A stretch of DNA of 62,124 bases from Gammaproteobacteria bacterium RIFCSPHIGHO2_12_FULL_63_22 (GCA_001801685.1 MGYJ01000055.1:1-62124); one strand, 5' to 3'. Shown: positions 6,661 to 14,842, counted from the stretch's first letter. Translations and numbers: made by a program. The notes: generated from the letters alone by a model not told the origin.

Positions 6661-7500
6661 CTAACTGTACTTAGTCTGTTTAGCGGAATTGGTGGACTCG
6701 ATCTGGGGTTAGAGAGGGCGGGTATGCGGATCGTTGCCCAAGTCGAGATTGACGACTTCTGTCGTCGCGTGCTGGCCAAACACTGGCCGGACGTGCCGCG
6801 GTGGGACGACGTGACGACGTTGGATTGTGACGAGGTGTTGCTGAAGTGCGGGCCGATCGACGCTGTTGTCGGCGGAGTACCGTGCCAGCCGGCGAGCGTG
6901 GCAGGGAGGCGCAAAGGTGGGACTGACAGCCGCTGGCTCTGGCCAGCTGTTTTGCGAGTTGTGCGGGAGATCAACCCCGTGTGGGTGCTGGCAGAGAACG
7001 TGCCTGGACTCGTTAGTCTGCCAGGTGGAGCGTTTGACGGGATTCTCTCCGCCATCGAGACAATGGGTTACGAAGTCCAGACGTACTGTTTTGGTGCTGG
7101 ACATGCCGGCTCGCCCCACCAGCGGAGGCGAATATGGTTGGTTGCCCACACTGACCGTGTGTCAACGGGGGAATCGGAGCAGTTACCACAATGCGAAGTA
7201 TCGTCCGTCGTTGCAGCAGATCGCTCGTCGTGGCTGGCTCCCGATGCTGCAAGCACAAGACGCAACGGGCGGACCGAACAAGATAACAGCGGACAGGAAA
7301 CGCAACACACGCGGATTCTCACTGATGATGAAGGACATAGCTGGGGGCTGTCTATGCCCCCGCTTCTGCGAGGCGTACATGGGGCTCCCCGATTGTTGGA
7401 CCGAACTGCGAGAGTCAAAGCCCTAGGCAACAGCGTAGTGCCAGCCTGTGCCGAGATGATCGGCCGGGCGATATTGGAGGGGGAACGCAATGAGCGATGA
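6652..7500 (+). CDS. Cytosine-C5 DNA methyltransferase
   Basis: 282 residues. Motif I L-S-L-F-S-G-I-G-G-L-D-L-G-L at 7-20, catalytic G-V-P-C-Q-P (Cys78), motif VI E-N-V-P-G-L, motif VIII H-Q-R-R-R-I-W-L-V-A, and motif X L-G-N-S-V-V-P near the end. Between VIII and X this frame looks poor, while the +1 frame (about 7130-7426) carries family-like sequence such as C-E-A-Y-M-G-L-P-D-C-W-T-E-L just before motif X. A pair of compensating indels is therefore likely, and activity is uncertain. Overlaps the next gene by 11 bases. Confidence 0.8.
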   Translation: MQQLTVLSLFSGIGGLDLGLERAGMRIVAQVEIDDFCRRVLAKHWPDVPRWDDVTTLDCDEVLLKCGPIDAVVGGVPCQPASVAGRRKGGTDSRWLWPAVLRVVREINPVWVLAENVPGLVSLPGGAFDGILSAIETMGYEVQTYCFGAGHAGSPHQRRRIWLVAHTDRVSTGESEQLPQCEVSSVVAADRSSWLAPDAASTRRNGRTEQDNSGQETQHTRILTDDEGHSWGLSMPPLLRGVHGAPRLLDRTARVKALGNSVVPACAEMIGRAILEGERNER

Positions 7501-7747
7501 CCTGCCGCCGCTGCTGGACGACGACATCGACGAATGGCTACTCATATTAAAGGAGTCATCCTACGGCCAGATAAATCACCATCTGTTGACGCGGGACTGT
7601 GTACGAGTATTCGCCGAACTCCGTTGCCTACGTGTGGAGTTGGCAGCGGCTCTCGAAGTGCTGCAATCAATTGTTGCGTCCGACGGTGTTGTGTCGTTTC
7701 CATTGTTCGAGGAAATCGAAGGGGTACTTAAAAGACATGGCCGTTGA
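7490..7747 (+). CDS. Small acidic protein (85 aa), member of a local family
   Basis: Starts M-S-D-D-L-P-P-L-L-D-D-D; the following gene starts with a similar D-N-L-P-P-L-T-D-E-E. Helical C-terminal half (L-R-V-E-L-A-A-A-L-E-V-L-Q). Overlaps both neighbours. Function unknown. Confidence 0.6.
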   Translation: MSDDLPPLLDDDIDEWLLILKESSYGQINHHLLTRDCVRVFAELRCLRVELAAALEVLQSIVASDGVVSFPLFEEIEGVLKRHGR

Positions 7748-8114
7748 CAACCTGCCGCCGCTGACGGACGAGGAATTTGCGATCCTACAGGGATTCCCCG
7801 CGTTTGTTCGTAGCAGCAAAACGTCTGCAAATATGCAAAAACTGGCTAACCATATCGAAAAAGCTGTAGCCGAACTCCGCCGCCATCGCGCGACGCTCCC
7901 GTGCGGGCATCCTGCTGGGTGCGTGCGAGGCGAGACTACGCTTTACTGCGGCTGGTGTGCGGACATGGTACGTCAGGCTGTAGTGGCGATCCACCAGGAG
8001 AAGCTGCCATGCGGGCATCCGGCGGGGTGCGTCGGCGATGATGGATCGTGCGGCTGGTGTAAGGATGCGGCTGATGCGGAAATCTATCGGTACTCGTTGA
8101 GGGCAAAAGGATGA
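7737..8114 (+). CDS. Protein with duplicated CGHPAGCV...CGWC zinc motif
   Basis: 125 residues. Two copies of L-P-C-G-H-P-A-G-C-V followed by C-G-W-C, about 37 residues apart, so two zinc knuckles from an internal duplication. N-terminal similarity to the preceding gene. Overlaps the next by ATGA. Function unknown; binding of nucleic acid or protein is possible. Confidence 0.65.
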   Translation: MAVDNLPPLTDEEFAILQGFPAFVRSSKTSANMQKLANHIEKAVAELRRHRATLPCGHPAGCVRGETTLYCGWCADMVRQAVVAIHQEKLPCGHPAGCVGDDGSCGWCKDAADAEIYRYSLRAKG

Positions 8115-8512
8115 GCGACAAAATCGACTGGGACGCGGTGCAGGCCGCGTGCGATGCGGCGACAAAAACGCCTTGGTATCTTGACGAAATTGACAACATT
8201 GGCAACGAGTTGACTGTCGATCTAAGCCGGGTGTCATACTCTGGCGACGTCGTTATCGATACGTTGCAGCATCACGATGCCGTATTTGTCCATCTCGCCC
8301 GCACCGCACTCCCCGCCGCGTTGGCGGAGCGGACGCGTCTACGGGAGTTGCTGCGATCGCTCGAATGGAGCGGTATCTACAGCTATTGCACCGGTTGGCC
8401 GTGCTGTCCGGTGTGTAAAGGAATCAAGCCCGGAGTCGGTGAAGACAATCCGCCCACGTACCAACGCCATCATGTGAATTGCCGGTTAAAGGAGGCTCTC
8501 CGCGATGACTGA
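8111..8512 (+). CDS. Unknown protein (133 aa) with RLRELL helix and CxxC
   Basis: Alpha/beta N-terminal half, then E-R-T-R-L-R-E-L-L-R-S-L, a motif shared with the next two genes, and C-C-P-V-C plus H-H-V-N-C, a possible zinc site. Part of a tandem series of related small genes. Confidence 0.6.
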   Translation: MSDKIDWDAVQAACDAATKTPWYLDEIDNIGNELTVDLSRVSYSGDVVIDTLQHHDAVFVHLARTALPAALAERTRLRELLRSLEWSGIYSYCTGWPCCPVCKGIKPGVGEDNPPTYQRHHVNCRLKEALRDD

Positions 8513-8705
8513 CGACGAGTATCTTGCGATGGCGAAGAACATTGCCTTTATGGGAATGCCAGATATGTCTGACAAGCTGCAAGAGTTGCTGGACGATCGG
8601 AAGCGGCTGCGGGAACTGCTTAGTCGCGTCGTGTCTAACGGCAACGAAGATTTGCTTCCGCTTGAGATTTACAACGACATTGGCAGGGAGTTAGGCTATG
8701 AGTGA
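8505..8705 (+). CDS. Small protein (66 aa) with RLRELL helix
   Basis: Contains L-L-D-D-R-K-R-L-R-E-L-L-S-R-V-V and an acidic tail P-L-E-I-Y-N-D-I-G, matching the I-F-Q-E-I-G tail of the next gene. Overlaps neighbours on both sides. Function unknown. Confidence 0.6.
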   Translation: MTDDEYLAMAKNIAFMGMPDMSDKLQELLDDRKRLRELLSRVVSNGNEDLLPLEIYNDIGRELGYE

Positions 8706-8958
8706 ACCAACCCGCGAAGAGATCGTGCAGGCGGTATGCGAGATGCTCGCCATCGACAACAACAGCACAATGCCCTTGACGGCAGTGACGACCCGAATGG
8801 AGCTGATTGAGGCCGCGGCGATCCGCTATCGTGACGTGTGCCGGGAGCAGGCGCGGTTGCGGGAGTTGCTGCGACGAACTGTTGACCATTTGTGCTCGCT
8901 AGATGACGAGGGTGCGCAGCTACAGGATGACATATTCCAGGAGATTGGTAATGCCTGA
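8698..8958 (+). CDS. Small protein (86 aa) with RLRELL helix
   Basis: M-S-E-P-T-R-E-E-I-V-Q-A-V-C start, E-A-A-A-I-R-Y-R-D-V-C-R-E-Q-A-R-L-R-E-L-L middle. The next gene repeats this plan (M-P-E-P-T-R-D-E-V-V-A-A-V, E-S-A-A-L-R-Y-R-D-V-C-A-E-R). Tandem duplication is evident. Function unknown. Confidence 0.65.
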   Translation: MSEPTREEIVQAVCEMLAIDNNSTMPLTAVTTRMELIEAAAIRYRDVCREQARLRELLRRTVDHLCSLDDEGAQLQDDIFQEIGNA

Positions 8959-9445
8959 ACCAACCCGCGACGAGGTTGTAGCGGCGGTGTGAGCGCTGCT
9001 ACCGTGCTGTTATCCAGTGTTCCTGGATGGCTACCCGGCATATGCTACAGATCGTTCTGGCAGTGATCTTCTCAGTGCCATCGAATCCGCCGCCCTCCGC
9101 TACCGCGACGTGTGCGCGGAGCGGGACGAATTGACACGAAAACTGGAAGTGATGCGTGCGGCTCTTGGATATAGCGTCGACGAACAGATTTTGTTGGCTG
9201 ATGAACTCGCCGCCACCCGCGCGACGATCGCGAAGCTGTTGGCAGTGCCGGACCAGCTTTCCGAGTGCGACCGGTTGCGACCTATCGCCTGCTACCGGAC
9301 GGCCTGGCCGAAATGCTGTGCGATTTTCAGGGAAGCCCTTCTCTCCATCGTTGACGATCCAGTCCACGGCCAGACGCACGGCGATTCCGCCGCGTGCGCG
9401 ACGGCGAACGCGGCGGATGAGCTGCGGCGGAAGGATGGGGAACGA
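8951..9445 (+). pseudogene. Paralog of 8698-8958 with in-frame TGA
   Basis: Frame from ATG 8951 reads M-P-E-P-T-R-D-E-V-V-A-A-V then TGA at 8990-8992 and continues without shift into the family core (A-A-L-R-Y-R-D-V-C-A-E-R). In the paralog the equivalent codon is TGC (Cys), so a single C-to-A change explains the stop. A GTG at 9017 could restart translation. No stop separates it from the next start at 9446. Pseudogene, readthrough or restart are all possible. Confidence 0.55.
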
Positions 9446-9739
9446 ATGAGCGATTATGGCGAGCCTTGGAGCGTAGACAAATGTTATGATCTGGTCGACC
9501 GCGACCAGAAAGAAGTAGCATTGGAGCATACTTCTTCGGAGCGATTCCGCCGTGCAGCCACTTGCGTCAATGGATGTTGTGGCATCGAGTCACCGGAGAC
9601 GACCGTGCCGGAGCTGGTGCGGCTGGTGCGACAAATGCTAGGTTTTATGACGGTTCCGCCAACCAATTTCGATCCCACTTTGCCACCTCCAGGAAAAATT
9701 GAAATACTGCTAGCAAAGTGCAAAATGGTGCCGGAATGA
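9446..9739 (+). CDS. Small conserved-type phage protein (97 aa)
   Basis: ATG 9446 has AGGATGGGGAACG upstream. M-S-D-Y-G-E-P-W-S-V-D start and A-A-T-C-V-N-G-C-C-G-I-E-S-P-E-T resemble a widespread small phage protein type with a V-N-A-C-x-G motif; function unknown. It is in the same frame as the broken gene before it, so it may also be produced as a fusion. Confidence 0.55.
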   Translation: MSDYGEPWSVDKCYDLVDRDQKEVALEHTSSERFRRAATCVNGCCGIESPETTVPELVRLVRQMLGFMTVPPTNFDPTLPPPGKIEILLAKCKMVPE

Positions 9740-9798
9740 ATCGAATCATCCACATTGGATGAGTTGAGTGTTTCGAATGTTTTTAAGGGGATTGCGTC

Positions 9799-10623
9799 AT
9801 GGCGAAGAAATCAGAGTCATTGGAACTTCAGATTGTCCGCGTCGATCGCGGGCAGGTCTCGTTCTGCATCTTGGGGACGACGCCGATCATATTGAATCGG
9901 ATGTCGGAAAAGGCCATGCACGAACTGTTGATGCCGCGGAAGAAAACGGCGGCGGATAAGGCGCAGAATCTCAAGCACGATCCGATGGCGGAGTTTCTGG
10001 CGTCACCGTACCTTGATCTGTCCGACGATGGGCCGACGTACATTCAGCACCTATCGTCTGCGTTCGGAGCGGCATTGCGGAACGCGGCATTGGACGTGCC
10101 GGGTTCATCAAAGGCACAAATCGGCCGGCTCGCATGGGTCGAGGGTGAGCGGGTGTCGATCTATGGTGTGCCACAGATGCTGATGAGCGTGACGCGATCG
10201 GCTGACATGAACAAAACGCCTGACGTTCGGACGCGCTGCATCGTGCCGAGGTGGGCTGCGTATATCACGGTCAGCTTCGTGATTCCGCAATTGAATGCGA
10301 CGGCAATCACGAATCTGTTGTGCAGCGCCGGCATGTCGCAAGGCATCGGCGATTGGCGACGGGAAAAAGGAAAAGGCAACTACGGATCGTTTGAACTTGT
10401 TTCCCAGGATCATCCGGAGTTTGCCAAGATCATCGCGACTGGCGGCCGTGCGGTACAGATCGATGCGATGGCGAAGCCGGAAAGTTACGATCGCGAAACG
10501 CAGGAACTTTTTTCGTGGTTCCAGGAGGAACTTCAGCGACGTGGTCGTGAAGTTGCTGTTGGGAACGGCAAAGCTGCACGGCGGACGAAGGCGACATTGC
10601 CGATTCCAGCTTCTGAGGAATAG
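9799..10623 (+). CDS. Unknown protein (274 aa) preceding the 5-nt-phased tract
   Basis: AAGGGGAT upstream of ATG 9799. Features: I-L-G-T-T-P-I-I-L-N-R-M-S-E-K-A at 24-39, a middle domain with L-S-S-A-F-G-A-A-L-R-N-A-A, and a glycine-rich G-I-G-D-W-R-R-E-K-G-K-G-N-Y-G-S-F at 182-198. I recall similar uncharacterised proteins in other phages but cannot name a family. The Gly-rich basic loop could bind nucleic acid (inference). It is immediately followed by the repeat tract 10624-11040, with no intervening gene. Confidence 0.75.
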   Translation: MAKKSESLELQIVRVDRGQVSFCILGTTPIILNRMSEKAMHELLMPRKKTAADKAQNLKHDPMAEFLASPYLDLSDDGPTYIQHLSSAFGAALRNAALDVPGSSKAQIGRLAWVEGERVSIYGVPQMLMSVTRSADMNKTPDVRTRCIVPRWAAYITVSFVIPQLNATAITNLLCSAGMSQGIGDWRREKGKGNYGSFELVSQDHPEFAKIIATGGRAVQIDAMAKPESYDRETQELFSWFQEELQRRGREVAVGNGKAARRTKATLPIPASEE

Positions 10624-11040
10624 TCGCGGCTGGGCTTGTCACGGCGAGTTGAGTCCTGTTGCGGCCGGTCCGGGCGGGGCAAGGAGAGGCGAGTTACGGC
10701 TGGCAAGTCGGGTCCTGTTGCATCACGTCCCGTAGCGTTGAGTCGTGGCAAGTCCGGATCAGGCATGGTTTCGCTGGCGTGTTCCGTCTGGTCCGGACAA
10801 GATCCGGCGGATTAAGTCGCGGTTGATCTTGGTGTGTCCATGCACGGCTGGCGAGTCGAGACTTGTCGCTGCGGGGCTGGTCCTGGTGGTTTTCGTTTTG
10901 GCACGGCTGGCATGGTCTGTCCTGTCCCGTCGGGGCAAATCATGGCTAGATGAGTTTAGGCAAGGCTGGCGTGGCCGGTTATCTCACGTCGGGGCATGAA
11001 GCGGCAAGTAAAGTCATGGCACGGTTTCCTTTTTTAGGAG
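10624..11040 (+). repeat. Noncoding tract of degenerate 5-nt words, first block
   Basis: Read on the plus strand, the sequence falls into 5-base words of the form N-G-(G/T)-(C/T)-N, for example AGTCG, TGGCA, AGTCC, TGGCG, CGTCC, TGTCC, AGGCA. The phase is reset now and then by a 4-base word, typically at GGC-TGGC. The phrase GCACGGCTGGCGAGTC occurs at 10842-10857. No start/stop-supported gene with a ribosome site is present; the period is not a multiple of three. This differs sharply from the gene-dense surroundings. Role unknown. Confidence 0.75.
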
Positions 11041-11046
11041 TCATCA

Positions 11047-11571
11047 ATGAACGACAAACGAAAAGCGATTGTCGCGAGGCTCGAAAATATCGCAGCACGA
11101 ACTGGCGGGCGGATTACTCCGTCCGCCGTCGTTGAGGACGCACGATCAGCGACAAGTCCGCTGCATGGTCTGTTTGACTGGAGCGACAAATCCGCCGCGG
11201 CGAAGCACCGGCTCGACATCGCGCGGCGGATCATTCGATCCGTTCGGGTTGAAGTCCATACGTCGATTACCGATATTTCGGTTCCGAGTTACATTCGTGA
11301 TCCGCGACTTTCGGAAAGCGAGCAGGGATACTGCCCGACGGTCAGCATCAAGGACGATGCCACGATGGCAAGCGACGTGTTGCAGCGTGAGCTAACGGCA
11401 ATGATCGGATTGCTGACACGCTCGTATGGTATCGCGGAAGTAATCGGCGTTTCGGCAGAAATGTCCACCATCCTTCACCGAACGCGGTTGCTGCGCGAGT
11501 TGCTCGTTGAGCGTGCGGCGAGTCGCAAAAACGCTGGTAAAGCGGCTTCGGCCGCGGTGCCGGCGGGGTAA
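11047..11571 (+). CDS. Unknown protein (174 aa) between the two 5-nt-phased tracts
   Basis: TTTAGGAGTCATCA before ATG 11047. Basic N-terminus (M-N-D-K-R-K-A-I-V-A-R-L), an A-A-R-T-G-G-R-I-T-P-S-A-V-V-E-D-A pattern, then R-R-I-I-R-S-V-R-V-E-V and a helical C-terminus with L-L-R-E-L-L-V-E-R-A-A. No known domain. Its isolation between two unusual noncoding tracts suggests a functional link, unproved. Confidence 0.7.
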   Translation: MNDKRKAIVARLENIAARTGGRITPSAVVEDARSATSPLHGLFDWSDKSAAAKHRLDIARRIIRSVRVEVHTSITDISVPSYIRDPRLSESEQGYCPTVSIKDDATMASDVLQRELTAMIGLLTRSYGIAEVIGVSAEMSTILHRTRLLRELLVERAASRKNAGKAASAAVPAG

Positions 11572-12094
11572 TTGGCGCGGCATGGCGGGGCTTGGTTGAG
11601 TCCCGTCTCGTTTTGGCGTGGCGCGGCTGGTGATGTTAGGCAAGGCGTTTCCTGGTTTGTCGCGGAGAGGCTGGCGAGTCAGTACCGGTTCTGTTTCGGC
11701 ACGGTGGGGTAAGGCACGGCTGGCTTGATTAGTCGTGTCTCGGCTCGGAGAGTTATGGCTGGCGAGTCAATCCCGGCAAGTCAGATCCGGGCGCGTCGCG
11801 TTTAGGCACGGCTGGCGAGTCCGGGCTAGTTCGGGTGCGGCATGTTGTGGCAAGGCGCTACTGGCTAGTCCCGGCATGTCCAGTATCGTCTGGTCAGGAT
11901 ATGGCACGGCTGGCGAATCACGTCTTGTTGGGGCTGGGCGGGATTTGGCAGGGCACGGATTGGCAGGCGTGGTGCGATTAGTCTAGTCGCGATAGGTCGC
12001 GGTAAGTTCTGGCAGGGCTGGTCTTGGCTGGCGTTGCAAGTTCGGGCTGGTCGGGTCTTGATATGACATGTCGCAGCAGGATAAGGCACGGTTA
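11572..12094 (+). repeat. Noncoding tract of degenerate 5-nt words, second block
   Basis: Same style as 10624-11040: words such as TGGCG, CGGCA, AGTCA, AGGCA, AGTCG with occasional 4-base slips at GGC-TGGC. The phrase (GGCAC)GGCTGGCGAGTC recurs at 11669-11680, 11757-11768 and 11805-11821, with near copies at 11713-11724 and 11903-11919. It separates the end of the plus-strand arm from the convergent minus-strand block. No gene seen. Confidence 0.75.
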
Positions 12095-12523
12095 TTATTT
12101 GTCTCCGTCCGGAAGATCATCCCGGCTAGTTCCAGCAGGCGGTACGTAAAACAGGCACGTATCGCACGCGGTCCGCGTTGTTCGGCCGCCGTTTAGCTTC
12201 GCTGCATCAACGCTATCGCATTGGTACACGATCAGTTTTTCACAACACGCATTTTTTAATATCGGTCCAATGTCATCACATGCCGGCCTCCCTTGTTTGG
12301 GTTTTTCTTCTACCTGTACCCATTCCACCGGCTGCGGCCGCGCGATCGCCAAAAATCCTCGCAACGTCGGCGTCAAGCTCGTTTCAGTCGGTGGCTGGCC
12401 GTCGATCCATTCGGCCTGGCAGCGGGGACACGGCCAGTTCGGGTTGCCGGGTCCGGCAATGCGCGTGATGCCGTGCGGGAGCAGAAGGGAGCAGGTCGAG
12501 TTTTGCCAGTGGGGACAGGTCAT
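12095..12523 (-). CDS. Cysteine-rich protein of unknown function (142 aa)
   Basis: C-P-H-W-Q-N-S-T-C near the start, C-P-R-C-Q-A-E-W at 32-39, then further pairs (N-A-C-C, A-C-D-T-C-L-F-Y). Likely one or two zinc sites. Last gene of the long minus-strand block; starts four bases inside the upstream gene. May be a virion-associated or late protein by position. Confidence 0.6.
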   Translation of the reverse strand: MTCPHWQNSTCSLLLPHGITRIAGPGNPNWPCPRCQAEWIDGQPPTETSLTPTLRGFLAIARPQPVEWVQVEEKPKQGRPACDDIGPILKNACCEKLIVYQCDSVDAAKLNGGRTTRTACDTCLFYVPPAGTSRDDLPDGDK

Positions 12524-13134
12524 GGATTAGATGTAACTGTGAGTGTAGCTCCTGCCGTATCTATGCAAGGGCCAGACGTAACTGTGTATGTCGTCCCATT
12601 ACAATCAAACAGCCCACCGTAACTATTACTCAACGCTCCGCCATATCGCGTGATCGTTGCCCTAGCGCCCTGCAATGAGAATAACCCCATTGTGCCGCAC
12701 GTCGGCGAACCACCATGCAAGGCTGCATAAGCAGCTTTTTTGGTCGGAACTTGTACATACACGCCCGTTTCCGCAGGACTGATAAATCCGCAAAGTGGCA
12801 CCGCAGGATCGCCCCACGGATTCGACAAAAAGTATTGGTGATATTCTTCGTCGACAGCGCAGCCAATCAATTGGCATTGAGGCTTTGATATAAAAAAAGG
12901 AACAATGTACGTTCCGTTCATATCTGGCAATGTGCCGAGATCACATGGCCCGCCGGGAGAGCATCCCGGTAGAGACAGCGGAGTTGTCGACAATCCGCTG
13001 AGTGTAACCGTGATAGTAGTTGCTGTCGGATCGGCACCCAAGTCCCACACGTAATCGCATGATTCAGAACAATCCTCATCACAACAGCACCCGCTCGGAT
13101 TCCACTCCCACGGCTTCTTTCTCATCACTGCCAT
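12520..13134 (-). CDS. Probable virion protein, Cys/Gly/Thr-rich (204 aa)
   Basis: Start ATG 13134 overlaps the upstream TAA (TAATG); ATG 13125 is possible. N-terminus G-C-C-C-D-E-D-C-S-E-S-C, then beta-rich Thr/Ser/Gly sequence (T-A-T-T-I-T-V-T-L-S-G-L) and a Tyr/Gly-rich C-terminal half, typical of tail or fibre proteins. No family recognised. Confidence 0.6.
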   Translation of the reverse strand: MAVMRKKPWEWNPSGCCCDEDCSESCDYVWDLGADPTATTITVTLSGLSTTPLSLPGCSPGGPCDLGTLPDMNGTYIVPFFISKPQCQLIGCAVDEEYHQYFLSNPWGDPAVPLCGFISPAETGVYVQVPTKKAAYAALHGGSPTCGTMGLFSLQGARATITRYGGALSNSYGGLFDCNGTTYTVTSGPCIDTAGATLTVTSNP

Positions 13135-14654
13135 TACGGACACTCCGGCGACGTAGCCGCGAACGCGATCCACTTCCCCGCCTCGTCGTCCCAGTAGGCG
13201 AGCACCTTACTGCCTGACGCCAAGCTCTCCGTCAAGCCGAGCCAATCGTAGACCGTCAGGTCGACGCCTGCCGACGCATCGGCGAACGTCTTGACGGCCA
13301 TCGTGGCGGACCCGCCGTCGGCCAGCGCCCCGGAGAGCGTGCCCTTCGCGACCCGGAACGGCCAGCGAGGCCGCGGTTTCATCGGCGGGTTGACGTTCGC
13401 TTGTGACGCCATGTGGATCGCAGGCAACGGCCAGCCGACCGACAGGTCTATCAGCGTTTCCTGAGCGACGATTTCGGTAACGAACCCGTTCCCGATCCCT
13501 TCCCACCGGACGGCCGTTACGTTCGCTCCCGGCAGAATCGTGTCGATGATGCCAGTGTACTTCCGCCAGATTCGCAACCCGACCAGTACGGCACTGTCCG
13601 CGAACTCCTGAGCGATTTCCGTTGCCCGCGTCTGGAGCGTGCTTTCGTTCGTCGGGGTTGTGCTGTCCGTCGTCTTGAATACCGCCACGGCGTCCGACCA
13701 AACGGGCATGATGGTCCCGGCGAGCGTCACGTCGTCATCCACGTCCGGCACCGTCTTGTCGATCGTGTAGGCCGGCTCCGTCAGGCTGTTGTCCTGTGCG
13801 GTCGCTTCGTCGTCCTCCGACCCGACCTTGCCCGTCACGCGATGGAAGAATACCCGAACGGACTTCGGCACGCGGCCGACGTAGCCATCCACCACGTCGC
13901 AATCGTAGATCAGCTTGTCGCGAATCTGCGAGAACTTGCCGTCGACTTCGGAGAAGTCCTCTTGCTCGCCGATCTGGACAAGCGAAAACGTGTTCTCGGT
14001 CGGGTCTAACGCGAATGCACAACCGGCCGCGTCCGCCACGGCGTTGATGGCTGACCAGGCCGATACGCCCACGAAAGAGAAATCGTTCGGCTCATTCGCC
14101 GGCGTCGACGGCAACGACGGCGCCGTGTCTCCGGCCAGTCCGCCAAGGTCCGTCCACAGGTCGTCGATGATCCCTTGCCACGTCCAGGACGATCCGCTGT
14201 TCAACGTCGCCTTGTAGTATTTCGTGGCCGACGCCGCCAGTGCGTCCGGCCGCAAGAGGTTGTACTGCTTGTTGGTCGCCGTGAACCGCTCCAGGATATG
14301 CCGCCGATCCGCGAACTCGACCAGGTAGACGGAGTTGGGATCGGCCTCTTTGCCATGCACGATTCGCAATGCGCCGATGAAGTACGTCTCGGCAAAGAAC
14401 AGGCTCTTCGTCGATGTGGCCATTTCGAGCGGCTGGGCGATATCGAGATTGATCTGGTCAAGTTGCGAGCGGCGGAGCAGGACGTAGCCGCGGCCGGCGG
14501 ACGGGCCGAGCGGCAACGTGAACGAGTTGGCCTTGCCGTCAAACAGCTTGACCAGATCGTCCATGCCGGCGCGGAGCATTTGCCGCTTGAGCATGATGGG
14601 GTCGGTACAGAACTCCGATCCCCAATTGAACGAAATGCGACGTTCAAACGGCAT
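13134..14654 (-). CDS. Probable tail/baseplate protein (506 aa)
   Basis: M-P-F-E-R-R-I-S-F-N-W-G-S start; N-terminal 200 residues resemble baseplate or distal-tail type beta domains, the middle has V-F-F-H-R-V-T-G-K-V and many acidic turns, and the C-terminus has a beta-rich A-T-S-P-E domain. No catalytic motif seen. Structural role inferred from composition and from being in the tail gene run. Confidence 0.6.
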   Translation of the reverse strand: MPFERRISFNWGSEFCTDPIMLKRQMLRAGMDDLVKLFDGKANSFTLPLGPSAGRGYVLLRRSQLDQINLDIAQPLEMATSTKSLFFAETYFIGALRIVHGKEADPNSVYLVEFADRRHILERFTATNKQYNLLRPDALAASATKYYKATLNSGSSWTWQGIIDDLWTDLGGLAGDTAPSLPSTPANEPNDFSFVGVSAWSAINAVADAAGCAFALDPTENTFSLVQIGEQEDFSEVDGKFSQIRDKLIYDCDVVDGYVGRVPKSVRVFFHRVTGKVGSEDDEATAQDNSLTEPAYTIDKTVPDVDDDVTLAGTIMPVWSDAVAVFKTTDSTTPTNESTLQTRATEIAQEFADSAVLVGLRIWRKYTGIIDTILPGANVTAVRWEGIGNGFVTEIVAQETLIDLSVGWPLPAIHMASQANVNPPMKPRPRWPFRVAKGTLSGALADGGSATMAVKTFADASAGVDLTVYDWLGLTESLASGSKVLAYWDDEAGKWIAFAATSPECP

Positions 14655-14656
14655 AG

Positions 14657-14842
14657 TCAGTCATCCGCCAGTGCAATCAGGGCAAGGATCGTGGCAATCT
14701 CTTTCTCTTCACGTCGCCGGCGCAGCTCCAGCCGGCCCGGCTCCGCACGCGACAGGACGCCCGGCACGCCGGCCGGTTCGTCCGTTTCGGTGCGGAACAG
14801 CAGGAACCAACCCGGTCCTTTGCGGGTCGTCACGACGGCCAT
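14657..14842 (-). CDS. Small unknown protein (61 aa)
   Basis: Starts M-A-V-V-T-T-R-K-G-P-G-W-F-L-L-F, ends with R-R-R-R-E-E-K-E-I-A-T-I-L-A-L-I-A-L-A, a probable helix. Tightly spaced in the tail operon. Function unknown. Confidence 0.55.
   Translation of the reverse strand: MAVVTTRKGPGWFLLFRTETDEPAGVPGVLSRAEPGRLELRRRREEKEIATILALIALADD

Noticed and set aside
6866-7426. Independent overlapping gene in the +1 frame of the C5 methyltransferase
   Set aside because: Only its 3' half resembles a family, and that is the missing part of the methyltransferase itself, so displaced coding is a better explanation than a second gene.
8990-8992. Alternative genetic code with TGA as sense
   Set aside because: Many genes end in TGA within ATGA overlaps, so TGA is a normal stop here.
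10745-11986. Open frames inside the 5-nt tracts (for example 10745-10999 and 11735-11986)
   Set aside because: No ribosome sites, low-complexity translations, and the 5-nt period explains the sequence better.
12546-12866. Minus- and plus-strand frames opposite or inside structural genes (shadow frames)
   Set aside because: They follow from high GC codon structure of the real genes and have no motifs or ribosome sites.
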